Positions 31,337 to 42,153 of a DNA stretch of 64,000 nucleotides are shown in pieces (positions within the stretch are counted from its first letter, which is position 1; every line of letters begins with the position of its first letter). Below the pieces are notes generated by a model. The model made no database searches. It was given only the letters and a program-made list of their open reading frames with translations, and was not told the DNA's origin. The position numbers were made by a program, and so were the translations under genes. The DNA comes from Treponema sp. (GTDB lineage: Bacteria; Spirochaetota; Spirochaetia; Treponematales; Breznakiellaceae): NCBI GenBank assembly GCA_009782955.1, contig WRIB01000001.1:1-64000 (forward strand). The letters are read 5' to 3'.

Positions 31337-32518
31337 TCACCTCAGCATTTTCTTTAGTATTTCCAGTCCCTGATCTATTTCTGCATCACTAATAATGTAC
31401 GGCGGAAGAAGCCGCAGGGTATTGGTTCCGGCGCTTAAAAGAAGTAGTCCGGGATTGTCTTTCAGAGATGCCTCCAGAATTGGCCATGCTTCGATATCAA
31501 GGTCAATGCCCAGCATCATTCCCCGTGCACGGATTTCCTTAATGTGAGGGTGATTCCACGATTCCAGTACGGTTTTAAATTTTTGCCCCTTGCGTTTTAT
31601 CTCGCCAAGAAAAACAGGATTGGCTACTGTATCCAGAACAACCGCTCCCGCCGCACTGGCCAAAGGGTTTCCTCCGAATGTGGAACCGTGATCGCCTGTC
31701 TGTAAAACTTCGGCGGTTTTTTCTCCTGCAAGAAATGCTCCTGCGGGAACGCCTCCGGCCAGACCTTTTGCAAGGGTAACAACATCAGCTTTTACTCCGT
31801 ATTGTTCACAGGCAAGAAAGGTTCCTGTTCTTCCCAGACCGCATTGAATTTCGTCAAACATTAATAATATGTCCCGTTCGGCGCAGAGTTTTGCTGCCGC
31901 CCCGATAAATTCATCGCTTTGTGGCCGTATACCGCTTTCGCCCTGTACAGCTTCCAGTAAAAATCCCGCCACGGTTTTTTGGTCCAGCGCCTTTTCCAAA
32001 GTATTTAGATCGTTGCCTTCTATATAAACAAAACCTTCGGTAAATGGGCCGAAATCCTTGTGGAACTTTTCCTGTCCCGTGGCGGACAACGTGGTAATTG
32101 TCCTGCCATGGAAACTTCCTTTAAGTGTTACGATGGTATGGCGGCCTGGTCCGTATTTTGCCAGTGAATATTTTCTGGCAATTTTACAGGCTCCTTCATT
32201 GGCCTCGGCGCCGGAATTACAGAGAAAGACTTTTTTCATAAAAGCTCCGGCGCAGGCGGCAACAAGCTTTTCGGCAAACAGCAGGGCGGTTTCGCTTTGA
32301 AAATAATTGCAGGTATGGATTAGTTTTTCCGCCTGTGCAGCGATTGCATGCACCAGGGCAGGATGATTGTGACCGAGGCAATTAACAGCAATGCCGGAAG
32401 TAAAATCCAGATAAGGTTTTTCCGAACTGTCGTAGAGCCATGCACCATTGCCTTTTACAAAAGTAACAGGGAGCCGGTGGTAGGTATTCATTAAAAAATT
32501 ATTCATTGGTATCTCCAT
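31337..32518 (-). CDS. argD: Acetylornithine aminotransferase
   Basis: YLDFTSGIAVNCLGHNHPALV, KVFLCNSGAEANE, LAKGLAGGVPAGAFLAGE. Confidence 0.93.
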   Translation of the reverse strand: MEIPMNNFLMNTYHRLPVTFVKGNGAWLYDSSEKPYLDFTSGIAVNCLGHNHPALVHAIAAQAEKLIHTCNYFQSETALLFAEKLVAACAGAFMKKVFLCNSGAEANEGACKIARKYSLAKYGPGRHTIVTLKGSFHGRTITTLSATGQEKFHKDFGPFTEGFVYIEGNDLNTLEKALDQKTVAGFLLEAVQGESGIRPQSDEFIGAAAKLCAERDILLMFDEIQCGLGRTGTFLACEQYGVKADVVTLAKGLAGGVPAGAFLAGEKTAEVLQTGDHGSTFGGNPLASAAGAVVLDTVANPVFLGEIKRKGQKFKTVLESWNHPHIKEIRARGMMLGIDLDIEAWPILEASLKDNPGLLLLSAGTNTLRLLPPYIISDAEIDQGLEILKKMLR

Positions 32519-33389
32519 TAACTATCATCGTACCGATTCCTTCGTTGGTAAACAATTCTATCAGCAAAGCGTGGGGAAGCCGCCCGTCAATAACATGGGC
32601 TTTTTTTACTCCGCCGTCCAGGGCTATGGCACAGCAATCCGCCTTGGGGATCATCCCCTTGCTTATCACGCCATCTCGTTTTAATTTGTCCAGCTCGGAA
32701 CGGGTTAGTGTTTTAATAAGTGAGTTTTCGTCCTTTACTTCTTTAAGGATGCCCTTTATGTCGGTCATAAGAATTAGTTTTTCCGCTTTCAGAGCGGCAG
32801 CGATTTCGGCGGCAGCCGTATCAGCGTTTACATTAAAAACCTTGCCTGCGTCAGTTCCTGTTCCCAAAGCAACGGAAGACACTACGGGGATTGTTCCGTT
32901 GGCCAGAATATTTTCCAATATCCGTGCATCAACCGATACAATTTCTCCGACAAGGCCAATGTCTTCGCCATCCGGTTTGTACTGCTTTGCCCTGATCAAT
33001 GCACCGTCTATGCCGCAAAGCCCAAGAGCGCTGCCTCCGGAATTTTCTATTAATGCGGTAATCTCCTTGTTTACTTTACCGCAAAGAACCATCTGAACAA
33101 TTTCCATTGTTTCTTCGTCGGTATAACGCAAGCCCTGTACAAAGCGGCTTTCTTTTCCCAGCGCTTTTAGCATACCTTCTATTTCCGGCCCGCCGCCGTG
33201 AACAAGCACTGTTTTAATTCCGACACAGGACATGAGGATCAGGTCTTCCATTACCGCTTTTTTCAGCTCGGCGTTAATCATGGCATTGCCGCCGTACTTT
33301 ACTACCATGGTACTGCCTCTGAATTGTTTGATGTACGGCAGTGCGCAAATTAGTATTTCTGCCCGATCGGCATTGTTTATTTCCTTCAT
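32499..33389 (-). CDS. argB: Acetylglutamate kinase
   Basis: VVKYGGNAMIN, VLVHGGGPEI, VNADTAAAEIAAALKAEKLILMTDIKG. Confidence 0.95.
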   Translation of the reverse strand: MKEINNADRAEILICALPYIKQFRGSTMVVKYGGNAMINAELKKAVMEDLILMSCVGIKTVLVHGGGPEIEGMLKALGKESRFVQGLRYTDEETMEIVQMVLCGKVNKEITALIENSGGSALGLCGIDGALIRAKQYKPDGEDIGLVGEIVSVDARILENILANGTIPVVSSVALGTGTDAGKVFNVNADTAAAEIAAALKAEKLILMTDIKGILKEVKDENSLIKTLTRSELDKLKRDGVISKGMIPKADCCAIALDGGVKKAHVIDGRLPHALLIELFTNEGIGTMIVNGDTNE

Positions 33390-33410
33390 TGCAGCCTCTG
33401 TTTCCGGTAT

Positions 33411-34634
33411 TTACGAGCGGTAATCGCCGTTAATTTTTACATAGTCGTAGGAGAGATCACAGCCCCAGGCAACAGCTTCGCAGTTTCCGTTTCCGACAAT
33501 GGCATGAATATCTATTTCTTCTTCCATTAATATTGTTTTTGCTTTTTCTTCCGAAAAAGAAAGAACTTCGCCGTTTTTAAAGACCGGAAGGGAACCTGCC
33601 GGGGAAGCAAATGTTACCGATGCTTCTTCCGGCTTAAAAGGAATGCCTGCATAACCCAGGGCGCACAGTACCCTTCCCCAATTTGCATCGGCGCCGAAAC
33701 AGGCAGCTTTTACAAGACTTGAACCAGCCACCGAACGGGCCAGGGCGGCTGCATTTTCTTCACTGGCTGCGCCGCTTACCGTTACTGAAATAAGCCGTGT
33801 AGCGCCTTCTCCGTCCCTGGCCATAGCTTTGGCCAGTGTGGTACAAACCGTCTCCAGCGCCGAAGCAAAAGTTTCCCATGCAGGTCCTTCGCCGTTAATC
33901 AGATTATTTTCCGCCGCTCCGTTTGCCATGACAATGGCCATGTCGTTGGTTGACATATCTCCGTCTACGGTAAGCCTGTTAAAAGAACGATTCACCGCCC
34001 GTCGCAGTGCCTTGTCAAGCATAACAGCATTAATTGCCGCATCAGTTGTGATTACGCATATCATTGTTGCCATGTTGGGATGAATCATTCCCGATCCTTT
34101 TGTCATTGCACCGATTCTGACAGGGGAAGCATTTCCGGGTAATTCAAATTCTATTGCCGTAAATTTTTTCCTGGTATCGGTTGTCATAATCGCTTCGAGA
34201 GCAGCATCACCGCCGTTATCGGTAATACCGGCAGCAAGTTCTGCCATTCCGGCTTCGATTCGTTCTATAGGCATAGGTACGCCTATTACACCTGTGGACG
34301 CAACGGCAGTTTCTTCTGTTGCAATGCCGAGTTTTTCCGCCGTCATTTCTGTCATGCGCCGGGCTGCTTCCAATCCGGCTTGTCCAGTGCAGGCATTGGC
34401 ATTTCCCGAATTGGCAATAAGCGCTCTGATCTTCCCGGATTTACCATGTTCCCGGCTTACAATAACGCTGGCTGCCTGAACGATGTTTGAAGTAAACACT
34501 GCCGCTGACGTACAAGGCTGCTGCGAGAAAACAAGCGCCAGATCCCGCTTGGATGCACTTTCTTTTATACCGCAACGAATACCCGAGGCAAGAAAACTAT
34601 TGGGAGCGCAGATTCCCCCATTAATCTCTTTCAT
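33411..34634 (-). CDS. argJ: Bifunctional ornithine acetyltransferase / N-acetylglutamate synthase
   Basis: AAVFTSNIVQAA, ASTGVIGVPMPI, GSGMIHPNMATMICVITTDA (autocleavage site AT-M); start set at MKEINGGICAP. Confidence 0.94.
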   Translation of the reverse strand: MKEINGGICAPNSFLASGIRCGIKESASKRDLALVFSQQPCTSAAVFTSNIVQAASVIVSREHGKSGKIRALIANSGNANACTGQAGLEAARRMTEMTAEKLGIATEETAVASTGVIGVPMPIERIEAGMAELAAGITDNGGDAALEAIMTTDTRKKFTAIEFELPGNASPVRIGAMTKGSGMIHPNMATMICVITTDAAINAVMLDKALRRAVNRSFNRLTVDGDMSTNDMAIVMANGAAENNLINGEGPAWETFASALETVCTTLAKAMARDGEGATRLISVTVSGAASEENAAALARSVAGSSLVKAACFGADANWGRVLCALGYAGIPFKPEEASVTFASPAGSLPVFKNGEVLSFSEEKAKTILMEEEIDIHAIVGNGNCEAVAWGCDLSYDYVKINGDYRS

Positions 34635-34675
34635 AATTCGAGTATGCCCGTTTTTTTCTTTTTTTTCTATATGGG

Positions 34676-34716
34676 TGAACTTGTTCCAAAATTCTGCCAG
34701 TTTCGGAACAAGTTCA
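34676..34716. repeat. Intergenic hairpin family, copy 3
   Basis: tgaacttgttccaaaattctgccagtttcggaacaagttca. Confidence 0.7.
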
Positions 34717-35301
34717 TTTATCAAATTCCAGTATTATTGCATCCTGTATTGAACCATCTCCCTGTATTTTACCGCTTCCGGTTTCTTCGTCCAATAAGGA
34801 TAATACAAAAAAATAATTATCATATTCAGGGGAAAACTTATTCATTTCATATACAGTTTCATTACAATAGGCATACTCCGTAACAAGAACAGGTTTATCT
34901 GTATTGCCGCCTGAAATTGCCGTAACAGCGTCAATTTCTATTGCACGCCACCAGCCGTCCACAAGGTATATTACACCTTTATAAGGCTCCATTCCCTCAA
35001 CTGTACTGGTTTCACTTTTATACTCACCCCAGTTTGCCCCGTAAAAAGATATAGGTTTGTTCATCGCCGTTTTATTTTTTAATGTACCGACTGCTTCTTT
35101 AAAAGTAACATTATCATATGTTGTAAGAATAATGACATCGTCCAGTTCTTCTATTTCAAATTTTTTCGCAAGTTCATTCAGTTCAGGCGCATGTTCAATA
35201 ATATCAGCTCTGGTATTTCCTTCACAGCCTTTGGCTCCCAATGCCAATATGGACGATAATACAGCAAATGCCGCAAAGAGGCGCAGTCTGTTCTTTTTCA
35301 T
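34714..35301 (-). CDS. Hypothetical secreted protein
   Basis: Signal peptide MKKNRLRLFAAFAVLSSILALGAKGCEG; 195 aa. Confidence 0.65.
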   Translation of the reverse strand: MKKNRLRLFAAFAVLSSILALGAKGCEGNTRADIIEHAPELNELAKKFEIEELDDVIILTTYDNVTFKEAVGTLKNKTAMNKPISFYGANWGEYKSETSTVEGMEPYKGVIYLVDGWWRAIEIDAVTAISGGNTDKPVLVTEYAYCNETVYEMNKFSPEYDNYFFVLSLLDEETGSGKIQGDGSIQDAIILEFDK

Positions 35302-35327
35302 AGTCAGCCGCGGGATGCGGTTTTTCC

Positions 35328-35741
35328 CTAATCTTTAAGTTTTGCCAAATACGGGGCGTATTGCTTGTCCGCTTCAGCAATATGTGTAAGTAACCAATTT
35401 TTAAGGAACTGGGCCAGTTCAAAAGGTTCTGTGGATCCTGTATTAAAATCCTGAATTGCCTTTCCGACCACAGCTAAAAAATCATCGTGCAGCTTTCTGT
35501 GATCATTCAGATTTGGAAAATTGGCTTCCAGCATATACTTGTCTTCGTCAGAGAAGTGGTTTCTGGCGTATTCTGCGGCTCTTTTAATCGTTTGTAAAAA
35601 GGCTTTGTCAGCAGCATCAGTTCCCTGTTTGCAGCTCTCAAAGAGTTCATTAGTCATCTTTACCAGCTCTTTGTGCTGGGTGTCTATGGGTTCGAAACCT
35701 ACTGAATACGCGTCATTCCAAACAACAGAATCTTCATTCAT
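35328..35741 (-). CDS. Bacteriohemerythrin
   Basis: WNDAYSVGFEPIDTQHKEL, NHFSDEDKYM, DHRKLHDDF, HIAEADKQYAPY. Confidence 0.93.
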   Translation of the reverse strand: MNEDSVVWNDAYSVGFEPIDTQHKELVKMTNELFESCKQGTDAADKAFLQTIKRAAEYARNHFSDEDKYMLEANFPNLNDHRKLHDDFLAVVGKAIQDFNTGSTEPFELAQFLKNWLLTHIAEADKQYAPYLAKLKD

Positions 35742-35811
35742 ACATAACTCCTTCTTTGATTAATTAGTACAATTCTTGTTAAGAATAGCACGAGACATTG
35801 AAATAATCAAG

Positions 35812-36969
35812 CTAAAATAATGCCGGCAGGGCAGTAAGTCCTTCTGTTTCGTCAAAGCCGCAGATGATATTCATGTTTTGTACTGCCTGTCCCGCCGCTC
35901 CTTTGACCATGTTGTCGATTGCAGATTCGACAATCAGCACCGAACCGGTATGATCCAGATGAACCGACAAATCGCAATAGTTGGATTGCCGGACTCTGTT
36001 GGTGGATGCATACGCATTTTCCGGCAGTACACGAACAAAGGGTTCGTCTTTATAGAACAGTGCATAACCATTCCGGGCTGTCGCTTCCTTTTCGGCTATT
36101 TCTTTTGACTGCGGTCTTGTTGAGGATGTAACAGGATCGTGTTCCAGAGGAATATACACTGTGGCGAGAATCCCGCGGTTTAACGGTCCCAGATGGGGGG
36201 TAAATATCAGGGGAACAAAACGGCCGGCCATTTTTGCAATGGTACTGTTAATTTCCGGAGTATGGCGGTGGGCGCCAACCTTGTAGGCGCTTACCGAATC
36301 TGAACATTCAGAAAAGTGATTGGTACGGCTTGGTTCCCGGCCAGTTCCGCTTACTCCCGAAATAGCATCGGCAATAATCTGTCCCGGTCCATGTTTTATG
36401 TAATTATTGCCGGCAGTATTGGCATTTTCACAGAGAGCCGGATAACAGGCCAGGCTTACCGCAGTAGGGTAACAGCCGGGATTACCGATTATGCAAGGGC
36501 CTGCAGCGGCGAGTTTTTTGATTCGTTCTCTATTGAACTCCGGAAGGCCGTAAATTCCGCGTTGATGGAGTTCCGGGTGCTGCCAGGGTTTTCCGTACCA
36601 GGCAGAATAAGTTTCGTGGTCATCAAAACGAAAATCCGCCGAAAGATCGATGTAGGAAATCCCTTTTTTAAGACATAAGGCAGCATAGCCTTCTCCGGTT
36701 CCTGCGGGAAGGGCGCCGAAAACAATATCGGATGCAGAAACACACGCTTCCGGCGTTGTCAATATTGATCCGGTATCTCCGAATTTTGCCAATGCAGGAT
36801 TGCATTCTGCTTTACCGGCACCGAGAAAATTGGGGTATATCGAAGTAATGGTTTCACCCGGTTTGCTTACCGATGCCAAAACAAAGCCGGTAATTTTTGG
36901 ATGAGCGGTCAATAATCTGACAAGTTCGGCTCCGGCATAACCTGCAGCGCCAATTATTCCTGCAATCAT
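35812..36969 (-). CDS. argC: N-acetyl-gamma-glutamyl-phosphate reductase
   Basis: IAGIIGAAGYAGAELVRLL, IIGNPGCYPTAV, GLPEFNRERIK. Confidence 0.94.
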   Translation of the reverse strand: MIAGIIGAAGYAGAELVRLLTAHPKITGFVLASVSKPGETITSIYPNFLGAGKAECNPALAKFGDTGSILTTPEACVSASDIVFGALPAGTGEGYAALCLKKGISYIDLSADFRFDDHETYSAWYGKPWQHPELHQRGIYGLPEFNRERIKKLAAAGPCIIGNPGCYPTAVSLACYPALCENANTAGNNYIKHGPGQIIADAISGVSGTGREPSRTNHFSECSDSVSAYKVGAHRHTPEINSTIAKMAGRFVPLIFTPHLGPLNRGILATVYIPLEHDPVTSSTRPQSKEIAEKEATARNGYALFYKDEPFVRVLPENAYASTNRVRQSNYCDLSVHLDHTGSVLIVESAIDNMVKGAAGQAVQNMNIICGFDETEGLTALPALF

Positions 36970-36976
36970 AGTATTG

Positions 36977-37849
36977 TTATACACTTGTTTTCTTTGAAAG
37001 GTCTATGGTAGAAACCATTACAGCGGCAATAATAATTAATCCGCCCAGCATGGCGATAATTGTAGGTTTTTCTCCCGTTACCAGAAGTACCCAAACAGGA
37101 TTAAGAATTGGCTCAATTGCGGCGGTAAGCATGGCCTGAACAACGGGAACACGTTTGATTCCGTATGCAAAAAGCAGCGAAGCCATGCCAAGTTGTACTA
37201 CGCCCATAAACAGAATTGATGTGGTGTTTGCGATAGTAAAGGAAGGCGGGTGCAGAAATAAAAAGGGTATACTTGCAAAAAATGTAAGAATATGGGCAAG
37301 AATCAGGGCGTCTGCCGGGTTGCCGTCTTTTTGGATACGCAAAAAAACCGAGTTAGCTCCAAAACTGATTCCCGACAGCAAAGCCAGGAGATTCCCCGTA
37401 GAAGAACCGCCGGCAAGACCATTTTTAAAAAAGAGGCACAGGCCGCCAATCACCATTGCCAGGCTTATCCAGTTTACCATTCTGGGTTTTTCCTTTGCCA
37501 GAATCCAGCCTAACAGTGCAGCCCAGACCGGAGCGCTGTACTGGAGTAAAATTGCATTGGCGGAAGTGGTAAGTTTATTTGCCGATACAAAAAGAAGCAT
37601 CGTAATGCTATAGGCGAAGCCTCCGCCCCAGAGATAACGAAGTTTAAAAGGAACCATTCTTCGCCTGGCTGACAGAAAGCGGATTGTTAACATAAACAAC
37701 CCTGCAATTAATGAACGCAGCCCGGCAATAACTATTGGGTCCCAGTTAATTAATTTGATAAACAGACCGCTGGTACTCCACAGGACGGCACAGAGAAATA
37801 CCGCTCCCTGCCCCAAACGCGTAGAGTTGTGATTAAAGACTTGACTCAT
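36977..37849 (-). CDS. EamA/DMT-family transporter
   Basis: 10-TM-like pattern, two EamA halves. Confidence 0.85.
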   Translation of the reverse strand: MSQVFNHNSTRLGQGAVFLCAVLWSTSGLFIKLINWDPIVIAGLRSLIAGLFMLTIRFLSARRRMVPFKLRYLWGGGFAYSITMLLFVSANKLTTSANAILLQYSAPVWAALLGWILAKEKPRMVNWISLAMVIGGLCLFFKNGLAGGSSTGNLLALLSGISFGANSVFLRIQKDGNPADALILAHILTFFASIPFLFLHPPSFTIANTTSILFMGVVQLGMASLLFAYGIKRVPVVQAMLTAAIEPILNPVWVLLVTGEKPTIIAMLGGLIIIAAVMVSTIDLSKKTSV

Positions 37850-38592
37850 GAATTGATTTCCAGAATCGATAAAGCTTTATCGAACAGTTCGCTGTCTTCG
37901 TTTTCTATGGTTGATGAATTCATGGACGATCTGATTATTCCGATCATTTTGATTTTTACGTCCGGTTCGTCTATTACACCATCCAGCAGGCGCTGTGTAT
38001 AGCGTCTGCTTAAATAGGAAACAGACTGAGCTTCGTCTTCGTTTTCCCACCGGTGCATTTCTATAAAACCATTTTTATATTCAAGCGTTCCTGTTTCATA
38101 ACAATTAATATACACTTTTTCACAGTCGCCCTGTTCGGTAAATAATACTTTGCAATAATTTCTTGTAAAATCCGCACGTAATTCTTCGCAGTATTTTAAA
38201 ATAATTGTTTCGTTAATATGAAGCAGTATAACCCGTGATAATTTGCCGCAAATATAATGTTTATAATGCTTGAATACATCGTCCGGGTATCTTCCGCTGA
38301 AGTGGGCTGTTATTCTTTCGATTAAAGGTTTAGTGGTTTCCAGCAATTTTTTGGGAGGGATGTCTTTGAGCATAAGACGCAGCCCTGAATCAATCCATTC
38401 CTTTTTAACAATGTAAGGTTCATTGAGTATATCCCTTATTTCCCAGCGATCTTCATCTGCGCCTTTTGGAAAAAAGATTTCCAGCGCTGCAGTACCGGGA
38501 ACTGTATCCAGACGGACAAAACAATTTTTTACACTGCCGGACAATATTCCGTTTTCCAGAATGAGCTTTGAATCTTCGCTGGTTTGCACCAT
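37846..38592 (-). CDS. Hypothetical protein
   Basis: 248 aa ORF, overlaps next gene by 4 nt. Confidence 0.6.
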   Translation of the reverse strand: MVQTSEDSKLILENGILSGSVKNCFVRLDTVPGTAALEIFFPKGADEDRWEIRDILNEPYIVKKEWIDSGLRLMLKDIPPKKLLETTKPLIERITAHFSGRYPDDVFKHYKHYICGKLSRVILLHINETIILKYCEELRADFTRNYCKVLFTEQGDCEKVYINCYETGTLEYKNGFIEMHRWENEDEAQSVSYLSRRYTQRLLDGVIDEPDVKIKMIGIIRSSMNSSTIENEDSELFDKALSILEINS

Positions 38593-38609
38593 GCCTTATG
38601 ATACTCTTA

Positions 38610-39023
38610 TTACAGGATTAGTGCAAAGGTACCGGCAGTGATCAATATTCCGCCTATAATTGTTTTTATTGTAACAGCTTCTTTCAGGACAATAAAGGCC
38701 AAAACCATGCCTATTACGACACTGAATTTATCGACGGGAATTACTTTTGATGCTTCTCCGATTTGCAGGGCACGGTAATAACAGAGCCAGGATAAACCTG
38801 TTGCAATACCGGATAAAACCAGGAAAACAATATTTTTTCTGCCCAGGTGTACAAGATCCTGTTGTTTTCCGGTAATAAAAACAATGCCCCAGGCAAGAAG
38901 AAGCACTACGACGGTACGGATCGCAACCGCCAGATTGGAGTTAATGTTTTCTATGCCGATTTTGGCCAGAATTGAAGTGAGTGCTGCAAAAACAGCCGAC
39001 AAAAACGCAAATAAAATCCACAT
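38610..39023 (-). CDS. Single-domain EamA-type transporter
   Basis: 137 aa with four predicted TM segments, AFLSAVFAALTSILAKIGIENINSNLA. Confidence 0.8.
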   Translation of the reverse strand: MWILFAFLSAVFAALTSILAKIGIENINSNLAVAIRTVVVLLLAWGIVFITGKQQDLVHLGRKNIVFLVLSGIATGLSWLCYYRALQIGEASKVIPVDKFSVVIGMVLAFIVLKEAVTIKTIIGGILITAGTFALIL

Positions 39024-39062
39024 GGTGTCCTCCGGTAATATATAGGATAATTTGAATTTGTT

Positions 39063-40145
39063 TTACTTCAAATTAATACTATAAATTGTGCCTGAATCAG
39101 AACCAAAATATATTTTACCTTTATATATTGACGGAGAAGATAATACATCTTCTTCAACCTGTCCTTGCCAAAGTTTTTGCTTGCTTTTGGTGTCATATTC
39201 AATGATATATGATTTATTAAATGTTGAAATGGCAATTACATTTTCTCCGTTAAGAACAGGCTGCGTGTAGACATTCACTTCGGTCGGAAACGAATGCAAT
39301 AATTCTCCTGTCTGTTTATTTATTGAGACAATTGTATGTTCGTCGGAAGTACCGGTATACAGGATATCTCCTACAGAAACTGAACCTCCCGAAAACCATG
39401 TTGTTTTATTAAATGAAAATGTTGACCATATTACTTCGCCGCTGGTTCCGTCAATACAGTGCATTTTTGTACTTCTTCCGCCGGCGTATAATTTTCCATT
39501 GTCTATATGAATGGGAGCATAAACTCTGTCGCCTATGAAAGTTCTAAAAACCAATTGCCTTTTTTCTGTATCAACACAGCACATGTATCCTGAATAATCT
39601 GTATAGTAAAGTTTTCCATTGTCATAATTAACGCCTGAGTATGACACTCCCGGACTTTCTGAAGGCAGCGTCCAGATTATATTGCCCTTGTTTATATCAA
39701 CAGCCACAAGTTCACCGTCAAGCGTAAGATAGTATGCAATTCCGTTTGAAACTGCAACATACGAATCGTTAAATGTCCATCTGTCCTGACTTGCTCTTGT
39801 TGATTTTTTGGAAGGATGTGTTACCTTATAAAGTTCATTTCCATTTATACAATTTAAAATATACAGGGTATTTCCCGCATTAAAGATAATTTTGTCATCG
39901 GTAATTACCGGCCATGTTTCAACTGCTTCGTCGGTAGAATACATCCATGCCATTTTCTTGCCGGAAATATTTATCGCATAAAATTCGCAATTCTCATTTC
40001 CAAAATAAAGCCTGCCATTGTCTGTTACAATGGCTGAACGAATTTTGGAATTGGTTTGAAAAAACACTTTTGGCGTTCTTTCAAATTTGTTTATTCCGCA
40101 TGAAGAAAGTAAAACACAACTCATAAGCAAAGCAATCAACTTCAT
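39063..40145 (-). CDS. PQQ-type beta-propeller repeat lipoprotein
   Basis: Lipobox VLLSSCGI; repeated GKLYxG.. / vDixxGkxIW blades. Confidence 0.85.
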   Translation of the reverse strand: MKLIALLMSCVLLSSCGINKFERTPKVFFQTNSKIRSAIVTDNGRLYFGNENCEFYAINISGKKMAWMYSTDEAVETWPVITDDKIIFNAGNTLYILNCINGNELYKVTHPSKKSTRASQDRWTFNDSYVAVSNGIAYYLTLDGELVAVDINKGNIIWTLPSESPGVSYSGVNYDNGKLYYTDYSGYMCCVDTEKRQLVFRTFIGDRVYAPIHIDNGKLYAGGRSTKMHCIDGTSGEVIWSTFSFNKTTWFSGGSVSVGDILYTGTSDEHTIVSINKQTGELLHSFPTEVNVYTQPVLNGENVIAISTFNKSYIIEYDTKSKQKLWQGQVEEDVLSSPSIYKGKIYFGSDSGTIYSINLK

Positions 40146-40287
40146 TTTTTCATCCTAAATTTAATGCTGATATATGATTTATTTTTTTTGCGTAAAATGT
40201 CAAGATATCAATTCTGCAAGTTTCAATGAAACTTATTCCCTGTTTTTATCCCAAATTAAAAGTTTCTGCTGCATATTTTCAATAATA

Positions 40288-40884
40288 TTACCAGGTAATG
40301 TTATATGTACAGGTTTCCGCGCCATTAGAACGACACTCTTTGGTATCATCATGTTTTACCAGCGCGTCCGGTTGAAATTTATGCGCCATTGCAGTAATGA
40401 TCCCGTGATCAAACGCACACGGATAGGGGTTTCGGCTTACACTGATGATCAGGTTCTTCCCGGAACGATCCCGATCGTAACCGTAATGACCGATTCCTTC
40501 AATCATGGTTCCGTCATTAATGTCAAACAACGGAGCGCCGTTTTTTCGATGGTTCAAATGATAGGCAATGTCAATTGCTTTAATTGCGGTATCTATATCT
40601 ACAACCCACGGCGGAAATTGCGCATTTTCCGGTACAGACAGGCCTATCTTAAAGAGTACCCGGTCGCCTACCTGTTCCGCTATGTTTTTAAACGCTTCAA
40701 GCCATGCGTGCTGAGGATACCAACCATTCATATCTATGTGCAATTCTTTATTTACCACGGTCCCGATGTTGACTCTGCTAAAATAACGCCGCGATAAATT
40801 GGTAAAGTACCCCAACCCGGCAATAATCGAATATACGGTTGATCCGTTAACTTCAATATCAGGTTCAAAAACTTTATACTGCAT
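40288..40884 (-). CDS. Hypothetical protein, possible V4R-like sensor partner of the adjacent receptor
   Basis: C-terminal [16 protein letters not shown]; start immediately next to the chemotaxis receptor stop. Confidence 0.4.
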   Translation of the reverse strand: MQYKVFEPDIEVNGSTVYSIIAGLGYFTNLSRRYFSRVNIGTVVNKELHIDMNGWYPQHAWLEAFKNIAEQVGDRVLFKIGLSVPENAQFPPWVVDIDTAIKAIDIAYHLNHRKNGAPLFDINDGTMIEGIGHYGYDRDRSGKNLIISVSRNPYPCAFDHGIITAMAHKFQPDALVKHDDTKECRSNGAETCTYNITW

Positions 40885-41965
40885 TACCGATCCTTTGTGC
40901 TTCTTCATGAATTTGTCCGGTACGTTCCGCTAATGTTGAAACACCTGCGGTTATTTTCCTGGTTACAGATTCCACGTCTTCAATATTGTCCATCAATGTA
41001 TTGATAGACTTGCTGATATCAGCGGTTTCTGTTTCCAAATCGGTTACACCGGAGAGAATCAGAGAACTGGATGCTGTAATTTTTCCCGCTTCATCACGGA
41101 CTTCGGCAGTAACTTCCTGTATCTGGTGAGTAGCCTGCAGAATCTGAGCGCTGCCTGTTTCCTGTTCATTCATAGCGTTACGAATTGTCTGCTCCTGACT
41201 GCGTACTTGATCTACAAGAGCGGCAATTTTTTCAAACTCGTTCTGGGATTGTCCGGCAAAAACGGTAACGCTGGCAATCTCATTCTGTAGATCCTTCAAA
41301 ATTTTAGTGATGTATTTTCCCTGTGATGAAGAATTTTCCGCAAGTTTTCTAATCTCGTTAGCCACTACCGCAAAACCCTGACCGTACTGGCCGGCATGAG
41401 CTGCTTCTATCGCGGCATTCATGGCAAGCAGATTGGTTTGAGCCGCTATTGTCTGAATCATTCTGTTTGCGTCTTGCAGGCCCTCGGAATTCGTAACAAG
41501 TGTTTTCATAATTTCAGTTACCTTTTGAATTCCCTCAGTACCTTCATTTGAGGCAACAAGGAGCGCGTTCATTACCTTGTTGTTTTCAGCCAATATATTC
41601 GATACCGAAATAATGTTGGCGTTCATCTGTTCAATAGCTGAAGATGACTGGCTAACCGCTGCGGCTTGTTTATCAATCATAGAATCCAGAGCGGTAATAT
41701 TCCTGTTAATCTGTTTTGTCTGTAAAAAAATATCCGAAACTGACACAACATGGTTAATCGCTCTTGATATACAGGCAAGAAAAGTTTTGTCCATATCCGC
41801 AGTTATCTTTACCGCTTCATCTGTCGGTTTTATCAGTTCGCTGACAGCAGTTTTCAAAGTCTCAATTTTTTCTGAAATAAAACCTGTCCGGGAAAAACTT
41901 GTCTGTTCTTCATCTTTTACCGCAAGGGGCGGTACCTTTTTCTTTTTAAACAAATCTGTCATCAT
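40874..41965 (-). CDS. Soluble methyl-accepting chemotaxis protein
   Basis: [46 protein letters not shown]; no TM segment. Confidence 0.93.
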   Translation of the reverse strand: MMTDLFKKKKVPPLAVKDEEQTSFSRTGFISEKIETLKTAVSELIKPTDEAVKITADMDKTFLACISRAINHVVSVSDIFLQTKQINRNITALDSMIDKQAAAVSQSSSAIEQMNANIISVSNILAENNKVMNALLVASNEGTEGIQKVTEIMKTLVTNSEGLQDANRMIQTIAAQTNLLAMNAAIEAAHAGQYGQGFAVVANEIRKLAENSSSQGKYITKILKDLQNEIASVTVFAGQSQNEFEKIAALVDQVRSQEQTIRNAMNEQETGSAQILQATHQIQEVTAEVRDEAGKITASSSLILSGVTDLETETADISKSINTLMDNIEDVESVTRKITAGVSTLAERTGQIHEEAQRIGNAV

Positions 41966-42153
41966 AAATTTTACCTATTAGCTGTTATATTATCGGATAA
42001 AAATTAATAAAAACAACTTTTTTACAAAGGCCATGTGTAGTACCATGCACTTTTTTCTCTTTAAAGGTAAGTTAACCGGATTTTTCCTGCCAAAAACCGC
42101 CTTTTGCATGAAACATTAGAAATTCGACATGAATCACAGCACTAAATTATGGT

